Origin: an uncultured Erysipelotrichaceae bacterium
GTDB taxonomy: Bacteria; Bacillota_I; Bacilli_A; Erysipelotrichales; Erysipelotrichaceae
Direction of reading: 5' to 3'
DNA: 32,018 bases
Assembly (NCBI GenBank): GCA_947036815.1
Contig: CAMQRS010000020.1
Location: 1 to 32,018, forward strand
The position numbers were made by a program, and so were the translations under genes. The stretch's first letter is position 1, and every line of letters starts with the position of its first letter. Positions 1 to 8,056 of this stretch are shown here, piece after piece. Under the pieces are notes generated by a model. It had not been told where the DNA came from. It saw only the letters and a program-made list of their open reading frames with translations, and made no database searches.

Positions 1-16
1 TGAATCTAAAAGTCTA

Positions 17-41
17 ATACCACGCGCATAGCACGTGGTAT
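17..41. other. 8-bp perfect inverted repeat beyond the ileS terminator
   Basis: ATACCACG at 17-24 is the exact reverse complement of CGTGGTAT at 34-41, with a 9-nt loop. No T-run follows on either strand, so it is not a convincing terminator by itself. It may belong to whatever lies left of the window. Confidence 0.35.
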
Positions 42-48
42 ATCTTAC

Positions 49-86
49 GATAAAAAGCATCTGAAGTGTATTACTTCAGATGCTTT
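49..86 (-). terminator. Rho-independent terminator of ileS
   Basis: A perfect 14-bp stem (54-67 with 73-86) has a 5-nt loop. Read on the minus strand it begins just after the ileS stop codon and is followed by TTTTTA. This is a strong intrinsic terminator. Confidence 0.9.
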
Positions 87-92
87 CCTTGT

Positions 93-2819
93 TTATTTTA
101 TTACTTCTTGACAACGAACACACAATCCTTCTTCGTGTGTACTATCACTTATATTCCAACATCTTGGACAAACTAGTCCTTCACATTTTTCTACTGATAC
201 TTCACAAGTTTCATATGCTTGTAATGTATCATTTGTGAAACTAACTTTAGAAACAATGAACCATTGTGCAATATCAGTTGCCAATACATTTTCTAAAATT
301 GTTTTGATTGTTTCACTCACGTGTAATACTACATGTGCTTCTAGTGACTTACCTACTACCTTAGCAGCTCTAGCTTCTTCAAGTGCTTTGAACACATCAC
401 TACGTAATGCGAACAATACTTCCATATCTGCTTTGATTTGAGCTGCATCTTCAATTACTTCTTCTTCATTGAATTCTTGTAAGTGAACACTTTCACCATT
501 ATATTCATTAAAGAACCAAGTAATTTCTTCTGCAGTATGCGATAAAATAGGTGCCCATAGTTTTAATAATGTATCAACAGATTTGTAGATAACCGTTTGT
601 ACTTGTCTTCTACGTAATCCATCTTTTTTATCAATATATAAGATATCTTTAGTGAAATCTGTATAGTAAGCACTTAATACATTCGTCATAAACGTACTTA
701 ATTTAGTAGTTACATTAGCGAATTCATAGTTTGTATATGATTGTTTCACTTCTTTACTTAATTCATATAATTGAATTAATACATGTTTATCAACAATCGT
801 TAATTCACTAGTTGCTACTATATCGGCTTTTTTGAAGTCATTTTCATTTACGTTCCCTAATAAGAATTTAAATGTATTTCTAACTTTACGATAGTTTTCT
901 GATACTTGTTTAAGTAAATTATCTCCCATAGAACAGTCTGCTTGATAATCAATAGTAGTTGCCCATAATCGTAAGATATCCGCTCCATATTGGCTCGTTA
1001 CTTTACTAGGTGCAACTGCATTCCATTGAGATTTAGACATCTTGACACCTTTTTCATCCATACAGAATCCGTGAGATAACACTTGTCTATAAGGTGCTTT
1101 CCCATGTACTGCTGTACCGATAATTAATGAAGAATTAAACCATCCACGGTATTGATCACTACCTTCAAAGTATAGATCTGCTGGATATCCTAATCCACTT
1201 TCAATTAAAGAACCTGTATGACTTGATCCTGAATCAAACCAAACATCCATTGTATCGCTCTCTTTTTTGAAAATTCCATTCGGACTCATTGGATGAGTAT
1301 ATCCTTCAGGTAATAATTCATTAACTTCTCTTTCAAACCATACATTACTTCCATGTTCAGCAAATAATTTAGCTACATGTTCAAAGATTGCTTCATCCAT
1401 AATTGGCATATCATCTTCTGAATAGAAAATAGGAATTGGAACTCCCCATGCTCTTTGTCTAGAAATACACCAGTCTCCACGATCAGCGATCATATTGTGC
1501 ATTCTTTGTTGTCCCCACTTAGGTGTCCAATCAACTGCTGCAATTTCATCTAATAACTGTTGACGAATTTCTTCAATTGATGCAAACCATTGTGTTGTCG
1601 CTCTAAAGATAATTGGTTTTTTAGTTCTCCAGTCATGTGGATATGAATGTGTAATGAACTCTAGTTTCAATAACATCCCTAAATCTTCTAATTTCTGAGT
1701 TACTGTTTTATTTGCTTTATCAACGTATTGACCTGCTAACCATTCTCCAGCATCTTCCATCATACATCCTTGTTCATTCACATTACAATATGCTTCTAAT
1801 CCATATTTCGCTCCTACAAAGAAGTCATCTGCACCAAATCCTGGCGCTGTATGAACACATCCTGTACCAGCCTCATTCGTTACGTGATCTCCTAAAATAA
1901 CTAAAGATTCACGATCATATAAAGGATGACTACAAGTAATCATTTCTAATTCTTTACCTTTAAAGTTTTTAATTACTTCTCTTTGTTCCAATCCAAATTT
2001 ATCGCATAGTTCTTCTACTTTTTCATCTAATAAAATAATATTTCCTTTTTCAGTTTTTACTAATGAATAAGTGAATTTTTCATTTAAACAAATTGCTAAG
2101 TTAGCAGGAATTGTCCATGGAGTTGTTGTCCAAATTACAAAATGATCATCACTTGACAATAATCCTTTTCCATCTTTAACTGCGAACTTAACAAAAATAG
2201 TAGGAGATTTAATATCATGATACTCAATTTCTGCTTCTGCTAACGCACTTTCACTACTTGGTGACCAATATACAGGTTTTAATCCTTTATAGATTAAACC
2301 AGACATTGCCATTTTACCAAACACTTCAATTTGTTTTGATTCAAATCCTTTTTGTAAAGTAATGTAAGGTTTGTTGTAATCCCCAATACATCCTAAACTT
2401 AAGAATCCTACTTTTTGTTTAGCTACTTGTTCTAAAGCAAAATCATTACATAATGCTCTAAATTCTGCTAAAGGCATTTTCTTACGATCATGACCTAATT
2501 TAGTAATTGCCGTTTCAATTGGTAATCCATGTGTATCCCAACCTGGAATAAATGGTGTTTTATATCCAGCCATAAATTTCGAACGTACAATAACATCTTT
2601 CAATGTTTTATTTAATCCATGACCTAAATGAATATCTCCATTTGCATAGGGAGGACCGTCATGTAATACAAATGATTTACATCCTTCTCTTTTTTCTAAC
2701 ATTTTCTCGTATAATTTTTCTTCTCGCCAAGTTTCTTGGATTTTAGGTTCCTTAGTTGGTAATTTCCCTCTCATCTCAAAATCTGTCTTCGGCATTAATA
2801 ACGTATTTTTATATTCCAT
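93..2819 (-). CDS. ileS: Isoleucyl-tRNA synthetase
   Basis: This class I aminoacyl-tRNA synthetase (908 aa) charges tRNA-Ile in the cytoplasm. The HIGH signature appears as HLGH at residues 64-67 and KMSKS lies at 593-597. The CP1 editing-domain motif TTTPWTIPAN is at 231-240. The C-terminal zinc knuckle is intact (Cys884, Cys887, Cys900, Cys903), as in bacterial-type enzymes. Length matches the family (about 900-930 aa). The start is an ATG preceded by AGGAGGT. The gene sits behind its own isoleucine T-box leader, so expression should rise when uncharged tRNA-Ile accumulates. It is the last gene of the sepF-ylmH-divIVA-ileS block, as in many Bacillota. Confidence 0.98.
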   Translation of the reverse strand: MEYKNTLLMPKTDFEMRGKLPTKEPKIQETWREEKLYEKMLEKREGCKSFVLHDGPPYANGDIHLGHGLNKTLKDVIVRSKFMAGYKTPFIPGWDTHGLPIETAITKLGHDRKKMPLAEFRALCNDFALEQVAKQKVGFLSLGCIGDYNKPYITLQKGFESKQIEVFGKMAMSGLIYKGLKPVYWSPSSESALAEAEIEYHDIKSPTIFVKFAVKDGKGLLSSDDHFVIWTTTPWTIPANLAICLNEKFTYSLVKTEKGNIILLDEKVEELCDKFGLEQREVIKNFKGKELEMITCSHPLYDRESLVILGDHVTNEAGTGCVHTAPGFGADDFFVGAKYGLEAYCNVNEQGCMMEDAGEWLAGQYVDKANKTVTQKLEDLGMLLKLEFITHSYPHDWRTKKPIIFRATTQWFASIEEIRQQLLDEIAAVDWTPKWGQQRMHNMIADRGDWCISRQRAWGVPIPIFYSEDDMPIMDEAIFEHVAKLFAEHGSNVWFEREVNELLPEGYTHPMSPNGIFKKESDTMDVWFDSGSSHTGSLIESGLGYPADLYFEGSDQYRGWFNSSLIIGTAVHGKAPYRQVLSHGFCMDEKGVKMSKSQWNAVAPSKVTSQYGADILRLWATTIDYQADCSMGDNLLKQVSENYRKVRNTFKFLLGNVNENDFKKADIVATSELTIVDKHVLIQLYELSKEVKQSYTNYEFANVTTKLSTFMTNVLSAYYTDFTKDILYIDKKDGLRRRQVQTVIYKSVDTLLKLWAPILSHTAEEITWFFNEYNGESVHLQEFNEEEVIEDAAQIKADMEVLFALRSDVFKALEEARAAKVVGKSLEAHVVLHVSETIKTILENVLATDIAQWFIVSKVSFTNDTLQAYETCEVSVEKCEGLVCPRCWNISDSTHEEGLCVRCQEVIK

Positions 2820-2840
2820 TTTTTCTTACCTCCTGTATAA

Positions 2841-3050
2841 AGAAAAAGTCCCTAGATAATATCTAAGGACGTGATTTACTTACGTGGTACCACCTTAGTT
2901 CATACAATAAATGTATGCACTCAACTCTGTAACGTAGAGATACGTATTTTCTTACTTATGTTCAGAAAATCTGCTCCTAAGTGATATTTAATAATGTTGT
3001 CATACTAATTTACACCAACCATTAGCTCTCTATAAATCTCTCATTATTAA
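2841..3050 (-). promoter_or_regulatory. T-box leader (Ile specifier) upstream of ileS
   Basis: Read on the minus strand, the leader has the AGAGAGCTAATGG-type Stem I start followed by GGTTGGTG (3013-3030). A specifier region at 2973-2985 places ATC (Ile; plus-strand 2983-2985) 10 nt before GGAGC-type sequence. The canonical T-box AAGGTGGTACCACG lies at 2883-2896. A terminator stem (2848-2857 with 2861-2870, one G-U pair) is followed by TTTTTC. The antiterminator uses the TGGT bulge, which pairs with the uncharged tRNA acceptor end. The leader ends about 20 nt before the ileS start. I did not find a convincing promoter of its own between divIVA and the leader. Confidence 0.93.
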
Positions 3051-3056
3051 CTTGTC

Positions 3057-3515
3057 TTATTCATCGCATGTGTCTAATAATTCTTTGTTTGGTATTGGCG
3101 GAACATCAAAGTTTTGTAACGCTTTCGTTAATAACTCCAGCTGATCATTCATATGTTCTTTCATTTCTTTTGCTTCTACACCTAGCTTACTCATATCAAT
3201 TAAAATTTCTTTTGCACTAAGCAAAGCTTCTCTTACGATAATATCTGCATTTTTTGATGCATTGTATATCATTTCGTTGGCTTCTTTTAGGGCTAATTGA
3301 GTCATTTCACTAGCTGCTCTCTCTTTTATTCCAATTTCTTCTTGGATAAAAGCAAGTTTAATTTCTAACTCTTTAATCTGATTTGTATCTTCAACACTTT
3401 GTTTTTGATATGCACTAACTTGTCTTCTTAATACAGCTAATTCAGCATTTAATTCATTTAAGGTATCATCCACTTGATAACGATTATACCCAGTTTTCAT
3501 TATATCAAAAGTCAT
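3057..3515 (-). CDS. divIVA: DivIVA-family cell-division / pole-targeting protein (short)
   Basis: 152 aa. The N-terminus (F-x4-GYN-x4-VDDTLNEL, residues 3-21) matches the DivIVA/GpsB lipid-binding domain pattern. Residues about 22-140 are charged heptad-rich sequence, expected to form a coiled coil. It probably binds curved membrane at septa or poles and recruits partners. The position between ylmH and ileS is the standard divIVA locus. The start ATG has AAGGAGG upstream and lies 12 nt after the ylmH stop, which indicates co-transcription. The coding sequence ends just before the ileS T-box. Confidence 0.87.
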   Translation of the reverse strand: MTFDIMKTGYNRYQVDDTLNELNAELAVLRRQVSAYQKQSVEDTNQIKELEIKLAFIQEEIGIKERAASEMTQLALKEANEMIYNASKNADIIVREALLSAKEILIDMSKLGVEAKEMKEHMNDQLELLTKALQNFDVPPIPNKELLDTCDE

Positions 3516-3527
3516 CCTGCTTCCTCC

Positions 3528-4265
3528 TTAAATATATTTTCCGATTTCAACCACGCATTTGTCTTTACGTGTTTTACGTTCTGCAACGTCTATAGTAAAT
3601 CGACCATACCTTTTGATTGAAACAGTACTTTTATTATTACATACATAAGCACTTTCTTCAAGCACAATTTGATTGACTTTCACATGTCCAGCTTGTATTA
3701 ATTTTTTAGCCTTTTCACGATTGATACTAGCGCATGCTGCTACTATACTATCTAGTCGCATACTAGTAACAATCTTTTCTTGATACGATAGTTTTTTATC
3801 ACTCTCTACTACGCCATCATATTCACTAAACTGTATGGAGCAACGTTTAATTTGCGTACAATTCATGATCATATAATCTTTTAATTCGTCGCATACAAAA
3901 ATGTATATTTCACCATCTTTTACAGTAATATCACCGATCTTATCACGTTCTACACCCAAGTTCATCAACGAACCTAGTACATCACGATGAGTTAAGCTCG
4001 AAAACTTAGTATCAAACTTAGCTTTTAAACATACGGTAGGAAACTGAATATCTTCTTCTTCATAATAACTAATCGCACATCTACTTAGTTCACTTTGTCC
4101 ATTTCTACTATCTACATAGACCTGGAAATCAAATAATAATTCAGTTACAATTTTTTGTTCATAATCATTTAAAAAAGAGGTATAAATGATTGTTTGATAT
4201 CGCTTTACTTTATCACCTATATCGATGATTTTGCTCACAAACTCCTCATACCCCTTATAATGCAT
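3528..4265 (-). CDS. ylmH: YlmH-family S4-domain RNA-binding protein
   Basis: The protein has about 245 aa from the chosen start. The C-terminal S4 RNA-binding domain is clear: LDSIVAACASINREKAKKLI, then an AGHVKVN turn and a hydrophobic beta segment. The N-terminal part resembles the YlmH central fold. Family members bind ribosomes or nascent-chain tRNA complexes and take part in translation quality control. The start is uncertain. The open frame extends upstream to a GTG at 4316 that would overlap sepF by 41 nt. ATG at 4298 and ATG at 4265 are alternatives, and the last begins 10 nt after the sepF stop and best matches the family N-terminus. No strong ribosome site precedes any of them, which suggests translational coupling to sepF. 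The usual neighbour ylmG (YggT) is absent. Confidence 0.88.
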   Translation of the reverse strand: MHYKGYEEFVSKIIDIGDKVKRYQTIIYTSFLNDYEQKIVTELLFDFQVYVDSRNGQSELSRCAISYYEEEDIQFPTVCLKAKFDTKFSSLTHRDVLGSLMNLGVERDKIGDITVKDGEIYIFVCDELKDYMIMNCTQIKRCSIQFSEYDGVVESDKKLSYQEKIVTSMRLDSIVAACASINREKAKKLIQAGHVKVNQIVLEESAYVCNNKSTVSIKRYGRFTIDVAERKTRKDKCVVEIGKYI

Positions 4266-4275
4266 TACAATATTT

Positions 4276-4674
4276 TTATTCTTCGTTTTTATCGCCATCA
4301 ATTGAACCGTGAACACCCATTGATCTAGGTGCGCATAAAATCACATTCGTTCCAATTTTTTGAATTGATCCATCTAGTGCGAAAGTAACACCAGTTAAAA
4401 AATCAATTGTACGTTGTGCATATTCTCTTGTTAATTTATGTAAATTTACTACAACCGCTCTATTTTCTTTGATACGTTTTGCTACTTCATCTACTTCTTC
4501 AAAAGTTCTTGGTTCAAATAAAACCATTTTCGTGTCATTCGCTAATTTAGAAACAGTTTTAGACTTAGTTGATTCGTATTCATTTATTGACTGCACTTCA
4601 TTTTCTTCATATTCCATGTACTCTTCCTCATCGGTAGGAGTAATAAATTCTTTTATTTTTTGTGTGATACTCAT
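4276..4674 (-). CDS. sepF: Cell division protein SepF
   Basis: 132 aa. SepF binds the FtsZ tail, anchors it to the membrane and polymerises into rings or arcs. The amphipathic N-terminal helix is MSITQKIKEFI. An acidic linker rich in E, D and Y follows (residues about 14-40). The conserved globular domain includes VVVNLHKL, RTIDFLTG and GVTFALDGSIQKIG, followed by the NVILCAPRSM ending. The start was placed at 4674, not at the longer frame's 4731, because TTGGAGG lies just upstream and the N-terminus then matches the family helix. A good sigma-A promoter lies upstream, so sepF begins the sepF-ylmH-divIVA operon. Confidence 0.95.
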   Translation of the reverse strand: MSITQKIKEFITPTDEEEYMEYEENEVQSINEYESTKSKTVSKLANDTKMVLFEPRTFEEVDEVAKRIKENRAVVVNLHKLTREYAQRTIDFLTGVTFALDGSIQKIGTNVILCAPRSMGVHGSIDGDKNEE

Positions 4675-4702
4675 ATTATAATACCTCCAATTTACATTAT
4701 CA

Positions 4703-4731
4703 ATTATACCATAGCTTAATATTATCTTCAA
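4703..4731 (-). promoter_or_regulatory. Sigma-A promoter for sepF-ylmH-divIVA
   Basis: On the minus strand, TTGAAG (4731-4726) and TATAAT (4708-4703) are separated by 17 bp. TGG directly precedes the -10, making an extended -10. The sepF start lies about 29 nt further downstream. Confidence 0.8.
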
Positions 4732-4747
4732 TCTCTATTCATACATT

Positions 4748-4782
4748 AAAATAATAGACGAAGTTTTACTTCATCTATTATT
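4748..4782 (-). terminator. Terminator after ylmC
   Basis: A 15-bp stem with one G-U pair on the minus strand (4750-4764 with 4768-4782) has a 3-nt loop and overlaps the ylmC stop codon. The T-run is short (TTT then AA). It separates the sporulation genes from the sepF unit. Confidence 0.7.
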
Positions 4783-5023
4783 TGTTAAGCTTAACTAAAA
4801 TTGCATCTGCTCCAATCGAATCAATACAGCCAATATATATCTTAATTTGATTACTTTTAAAGAGCCATGGCAATAACCTCTCTAAAATTCCACCTTTTTC
4901 TAATACTTGAATCTCATTCACTTGATATGTGCGTACATCGATATCAACATCTGCTATATGTCCTAAAATCTCTCCTGTATCTACATTAATGACAACCTTA
5001 TTTATTAATTTAGAATATTTCAT
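4778..5023 (-). CDS. ylmC: YlmC/YmxH family PRC-barrel sporulation protein
   Basis: This 81-aa protein is built around a PRC barrel: MKYSKLINKVVINVDTGEIL, then GHIADVDID, then a hydrophobic patch (LERLLPWLF), and a C-terminal strand. YlmC/YmxH proteins follow sigG or lie near sepF in spore formers, and their function is poorly defined. The gene starts 10 nt after the sigG stop with GGAGAAA upstream, so it is probably co-transcribed with sigG. A terminator directly follows. Confidence 0.88.
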   Translation of the reverse strand: MKYSKLINKVVINVDTGEILGHIADVDIDVRTYQVNEIQVLEKGGILERLLPWLFKSNQIKIYIGCIDSIGADAILVKLNK

Positions 5024-5033
5024 ATTTTCTCCT

Positions 5034-5816
5034 TTACAGCATAAATTCTTTTTTCAAAGCTTGTATTGCATTTTTTTCTAATCTAGATACTTGCGCTTGC
5101 GAAATGCCTAATTCACTGGCTATCTCACTTTGGGTCATATCTTCATAAAAGCGTTTCCGAATAATATCCAACTCTTTACGTTGTAAATTTTTCAAACTTT
5201 TATGTAGTGTGATGCTATTACTTATGTTGCTGGCTTCATCTTTATCTTCTTTAATTTGGTCTAGTAAATACATTTCATCTCCATCACTATTGAATATTGG
5301 TTCATAGATAGATAGTACACTGTGCATTGAACCCAATGCATCAACAACGTCTTTATAACTAACCTCTAGTTTTTGAGCTAAATATTCAATAGGTGGATCG
5401 ATTTTATTTGCTTGTACATACTCTTCTTTTAATTTATATACCTTGTAGGAAATATCCTTTAGATGTCTCGCTACCTTTACACTTTGATAGTCTCTTAAAT
5501 ATCTCTTAATTTCTCCAATAATCATCGGTACTGCATACGTCGAAAATCGAACGTTATATACTAAGCTAAAATTTTCTATTGCTTTCATCAATCCAATACA
5601 TCCTACTTGAAATAAATCATCTAAATTGTCGCTACGATTTGTGAATCGCTGAACCATCGATAATACTAACTTTAAATTCCCATTAAATAACTGTTCTCTT
5701 ATATGAATATCTTTAGTTTCTATATATTGTTTAAATAGTTTCACCATTTCATCATTCTTCAAAACAATCAATTCCTGTGTATTAATTCCTACAATCTGTA
5801 CTTTGTGCTTACTCAT
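5034..5816 (-). CDS. sigG: RNA polymerase sporulation sigma factor SigG
   Basis: 260 aa, the usual length. The N-terminus MSKHKVQIVGINTQELIVLK is diagnostic for sigma-G. Sigma region 2 contains DDLFQVGCIGLMKAIENF and FSTYAVPMIIGEIKRYLRD. Region 4 ends with a helix-turn-helix, SEIASELGISQAQVSRLEK. Sigma-G directs late forespore transcription. The strong start has AGGAGGAATTT before ATG. The gene is separated from sigE by about 70 nt, enough for a forespore promoter of its own, though I could not identify one with confidence. Confidence 0.96.
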   Translation of the reverse strand: MSKHKVQIVGINTQELIVLKNDEMVKLFKQYIETKDIHIREQLFNGNLKLVLSMVQRFTNRSDNLDDLFQVGCIGLMKAIENFSLVYNVRFSTYAVPMIIGEIKRYLRDYQSVKVARHLKDISYKVYKLKEEYVQANKIDPPIEYLAQKLEVSYKDVVDALGSMHSVLSIYEPIFNSDGDEMYLLDQIKEDKDEASNISNSITLHKSLKNLQRKELDIIRKRFYEDMTQSEIASELGISQAQVSRLEKNAIQALKKEFML

Positions 5817-5885
5817 AAATTCCTCCTACTGCTATAGTAGAAGTTTGTGCTTATGTGTTTTTTCTATGCACGAAGTACTTACCAA

Positions 5886-6587
5886 TTAATGGGATTTCAT
5901 TTGTACTTTAAGTTTTTGAATAATTTTTTTTTCTAACCTAGATATATAAGATTGAGATATTCCCAATAATAACGCTACATCTTTTTGAGTTAATTCCTCA
6001 TGCTCAATCCCATATCTCATTTGCATGATTAATTTTTCTCTACCTTTCAAGGTATTTAATGCACTTAATAATTCTTTCTTATCTTCTTTTTTTTCTAATT
6101 CTTTTTTCGTCACATCACCAGCTGTTCCAATAATGTCTGATAAGAGTAATTCATTACCATCAAAATCAACATTTAGTGGCTCATCAAAACTAACTTCTAT
6201 TTTTTGCTTATTCTTTTTACGCAAGTGCATTAATATTTCGTTTTCTATGCATCTAGATGCGTATGTAACTAGTTTTATTCCTTTGTCCCTTTTAAACGTC
6301 TTTACTGCTTTAATTAATCCAATGGAACCGATACTAATTAAATCTTCCATAAAAATAGGATTCGTTTCATAGCGCTTCGCAATAAATACAACTAAACGCA
6401 AGTTATGCTCTATTAAGGTATCTCTAGCTTCTTCGCTACCTTCTTCTAATGCAATTAACTGCTTTAATTCTTCTTCACTATTTAATGGTTTTGGTAATGC
6501 ATCATTCCCATGCAAATAGTACACTTCCTGCGTATCTTTTCTAACGAATAATAAAGTATATATTCTCTTCCATATGTTTCTCCACAT
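5886..6587 (-). CDS. sigE: RNA polymerase sporulation sigma factor SigE (pro-sigma-E)
   Basis: 233 aa from the start at 6587, which has AGGTGG upstream and begins 8 nt after the spoIIGA stop. A longer frame overlapping spoIIGA is less likely. The hydrophobic, basic N-terminus (MWRNIWKRIYTLLFVRK) is the expected pro-sequence that holds pro-sigma-E at the membrane until SpoIIGA cleaves it. Next come DEVYYL-like EVYYLHGNDALPKPL, region 2 (MEDLISIGSIGLIKAV, VTYASRCIENEILMHLR), SFDEPLN, and a region 4 helix-turn-helix (DVALLLGISQSYISRLEKK). It directs early mother-cell transcription. Confidence 0.97.
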   Translation of the reverse strand: MWRNIWKRIYTLLFVRKDTQEVYYLHGNDALPKPLNSEEELKQLIALEEGSEEARDTLIEHNLRLVVFIAKRYETNPIFMEDLISIGSIGLIKAVKTFKRDKGIKLVTYASRCIENEILMHLRKKNKQKIEVSFDEPLNVDFDGNELLLSDIIGTAGDVTKKELEKKEDKKELLSALNTLKGREKLIMQMRYGIEHEELTQKDVALLLGISQSYISRLEKKIIQKLKVQMKSH

Positions 6588-6595
6588 TTTTCCAC

Positions 6596-7312
6596 CTACA
6601 TTTCTATATTCAATAAACATTCACACCCATAAGGCAAGTTTATTTGATTATTAAAGCATATGTATACCCATTGCTTTTTATGATAATTTATCGATATTTC
6701 TACTAAATAAATTAACGTATTCTCATATTGGGACACTCCTTTAAATGCATATAGTGTTCCATTACATTGATTCATATTATGTTTATACTTATCATCCACA
6801 AATACAATTGCTACCCCCTCATATACGCATAAATTGCCACTATCCAAGTACCCTTTTAATTGAATTGTTTGATCATTCATAAACACTCTCATTGGATACA
6901 CAAACTGTTTTTTATCAACAAATGAATTCCATTTCATATGTAAACAAAGACTCATAAACAAACAGACAATTAAACTAATCATCAGGCTTATACTATAATC
7001 TACAAAGTAATAACCGATATAAAAGGTACCACCAAATACAATGTATTGTAAGAGAAACAAAACATATCTAATAGAGATATACATCATTAATTTTTTTATT
7101 GTATTTCTGAAAAAGTATAAGTAAATAAAGTAAGTTGCCCAATACACATGTAAGATGTTACCCATATGAATAATGAGTAATACTTGTTCAACCAACAACA
7201 CCATTAAATACATCTTTGTATTAAGCTTTTGAAGCGAAAAATTAGTAGATAATTCATACGCCAGTATTGAGATACAAACACAATTCACTATCACCATCTC
7301 TATTGAATACAT
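6596..7312 (-). CDS. spoIIGA: SpoIIGA, pro-sigma-E processing protease (short form)
   Basis: 238 aa from the ATG at 7312, preceded by a near-perfect GGGGAGGAGG. An upstream extension of the open frame contains the promoter and is rejected. The N-terminal half (residues about 1-125) holds several hydrophobic membrane segments, and the C-terminal half is soluble. The aspartic-protease motif GYLDSGN lies around Asp157, as in the DTGN/DSGN centre of SpoIIGA. It is activated by forespore SpoIIR and cleaves pro-sigma-E. B. subtilis SpoIIGA is about 309 aa, so this is a compact version, shorter mainly in the C-terminal domain. It is followed within 8 nt by its substrate gene sigE. Confidence 0.9.
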   Translation of the reverse strand: MYSIEMVIVNCVCISILAYELSTNFSLQKLNTKMYLMVLLVEQVLLIIHMGNILHVYWATYFIYLYFFRNTIKKLMMYISIRYVLFLLQYIVFGGTFYIGYYFVDYSISLMISLIVCLFMSLCLHMKWNSFVDKKQFVYPMRVFMNDQTIQLKGYLDSGNLCVYEGVAIVFVDDKYKHNMNQCNGTLYAFKGVSQYENTLIYLVEISINYHKKQWVYICFNNQINLPYGCECLLNIEM

Positions 7313-7330
7313 AACCCTCCTCCCCTTAAT

Positions 7331-7364
7331 AGTATATAAAATTGAAAGATAAGATATTGTCGAA
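7331..7364 (-). promoter_or_regulatory. spoIIG-type promoter with Spo0A box
   Basis: On the minus strand the sequence carries TTCGACA (7364-7358), the reverse complement of the consensus 0A box TGTCGAA. A -10 TATACT lies at 7336-7331, 21 bp from the TCGACA hexamer. In B. subtilis the spoIIG promoter also has over-long spacing and is activated by phosphorylated Spo0A overlapping the -35. Transcription would start about 12 nt before the spoIIGA ribosome site and start codon. Confidence 0.75.
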
Positions 7365-7542
7365 TTAACTTTATTCAAATTTAAATTTGTTTCTTTTGAT
7401 TGATTAGAAACCACATTCATAGATAATACTCCCTGTTTATGGCATCTAGGACTTTACATGATATATTCATATGTTTCCTGGTGACATATTCGCGCTAGCA
7501 TATAAAAAAACTAGTAAGTAATAACACATCTATCGTACGTAT

Positions 7543-7607
7543 AACATAAAAAAGTCCTCCTTTTTAAATTGCGTTTCAATTACACGTTTTGATATTAGAG
7601 GACTTTT
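7543..7607 (-). terminator. Terminator of the thrC-thrB-pheB operon
   Basis: GAGGACTTTT and AAAAGTCCTC arms (7598-7607 and 7550-7559) form a perfect 10-bp stem with a 38-nt loop that contains a smaller AATTG/CAATT hairpin. Minus-strand reading gives CTTTTTT after the stem. Confidence 0.75.
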
Positions 7608-7618
7608 ATTTTATATTG

Positions 7619-8056
7619 TTATTCAATGGCGATTAAACTACATTTACTAACACCACTTATGGTAGAAATTTCACTAATTAATCGTTCCACTTCGAGTTCC
7701 ATTTCTGAAACATCGATACTTATCGTTACCTTCGCTTGATTTCGTATTGGTATATTTTGATTTATCGTAATAATATTACACTTCATTTGTGTCAGAATAT
7801 ACAACACTTCTGATAACGTTCCCTTTTTATGGGATAAACTAAATGCCACAATCGCTTTTCTTTCTAGATTAGACTTACTTACACTGTGTACATGATCTTT
7901 ATACTTATAGTATGCACTACGAGAAATACCTACTTTTTTAACAGCATCAGACACTTGGCTACAAGTCCCTTTTTCCATCATTTCATTTACTTCGATTACT
8001 TTCACAAATATGTCGGGTAGTACTTCTTTATTCACTACTAAATAATTATTTAACAT
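7619..8056 (-). CDS. pheB: ACT-domain protein, PheB/UPF0735 family
   Basis: 145 aa. The N-terminal part (VVNKEVLPDIFVKVIEVNEM, then DAVKKVGISRSAYYKYKDHV) matches the UPF0735/PheB helix-turn-helix-like segment. Residues about 70-140 form an ACT domain (AIVAFSLSHKKGTLSEVLYI). PheB is often annotated as a chorismate-mutase-like or regulatory protein, and its true role is unresolved. It overlaps the end of thrB by 11 nt, so the two are translated together. In this setting an amino-acid-sensing role in the threonine branch is plausible but inferred. Confidence 0.88.
   Translation of the reverse strand: MLNNYLVVNKEVLPDIFVKVIEVNEMMEKGTCSQVSDAVKKVGISRSAYYKYKDHVHSVSKSNLERKAIVAFSLSHKKGTLSEVLYILTQMKCNIITINQNIPIRNQAKVTISIDVSEMELEVERLISEISTISGVSKCSLIAIE

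Noticed and set aside
235-441. Plus-strand frame inside ileS
   Set aside because: It overlaps a clearly coding isoleucyl-tRNA synthetase on the other strand and has no ribosome site.
1712-1900. Plus-strand frame inside ileS
   Set aside because: A shadow of the synthetase frame, without protein-like composition of its own.
4469-4681. Plus-strand frame over sepF
   Set aside because: Antisense shadow of sepF; serine/phenylalanine-rich composition is typical of such shadows.
7378-7420. spoIIGA extended to an upstream start at 7420
   Set aside because: The extension would contain the spoIIG promoter and Spo0A box; the ATG at 7312 has a near-perfect ribosome site.
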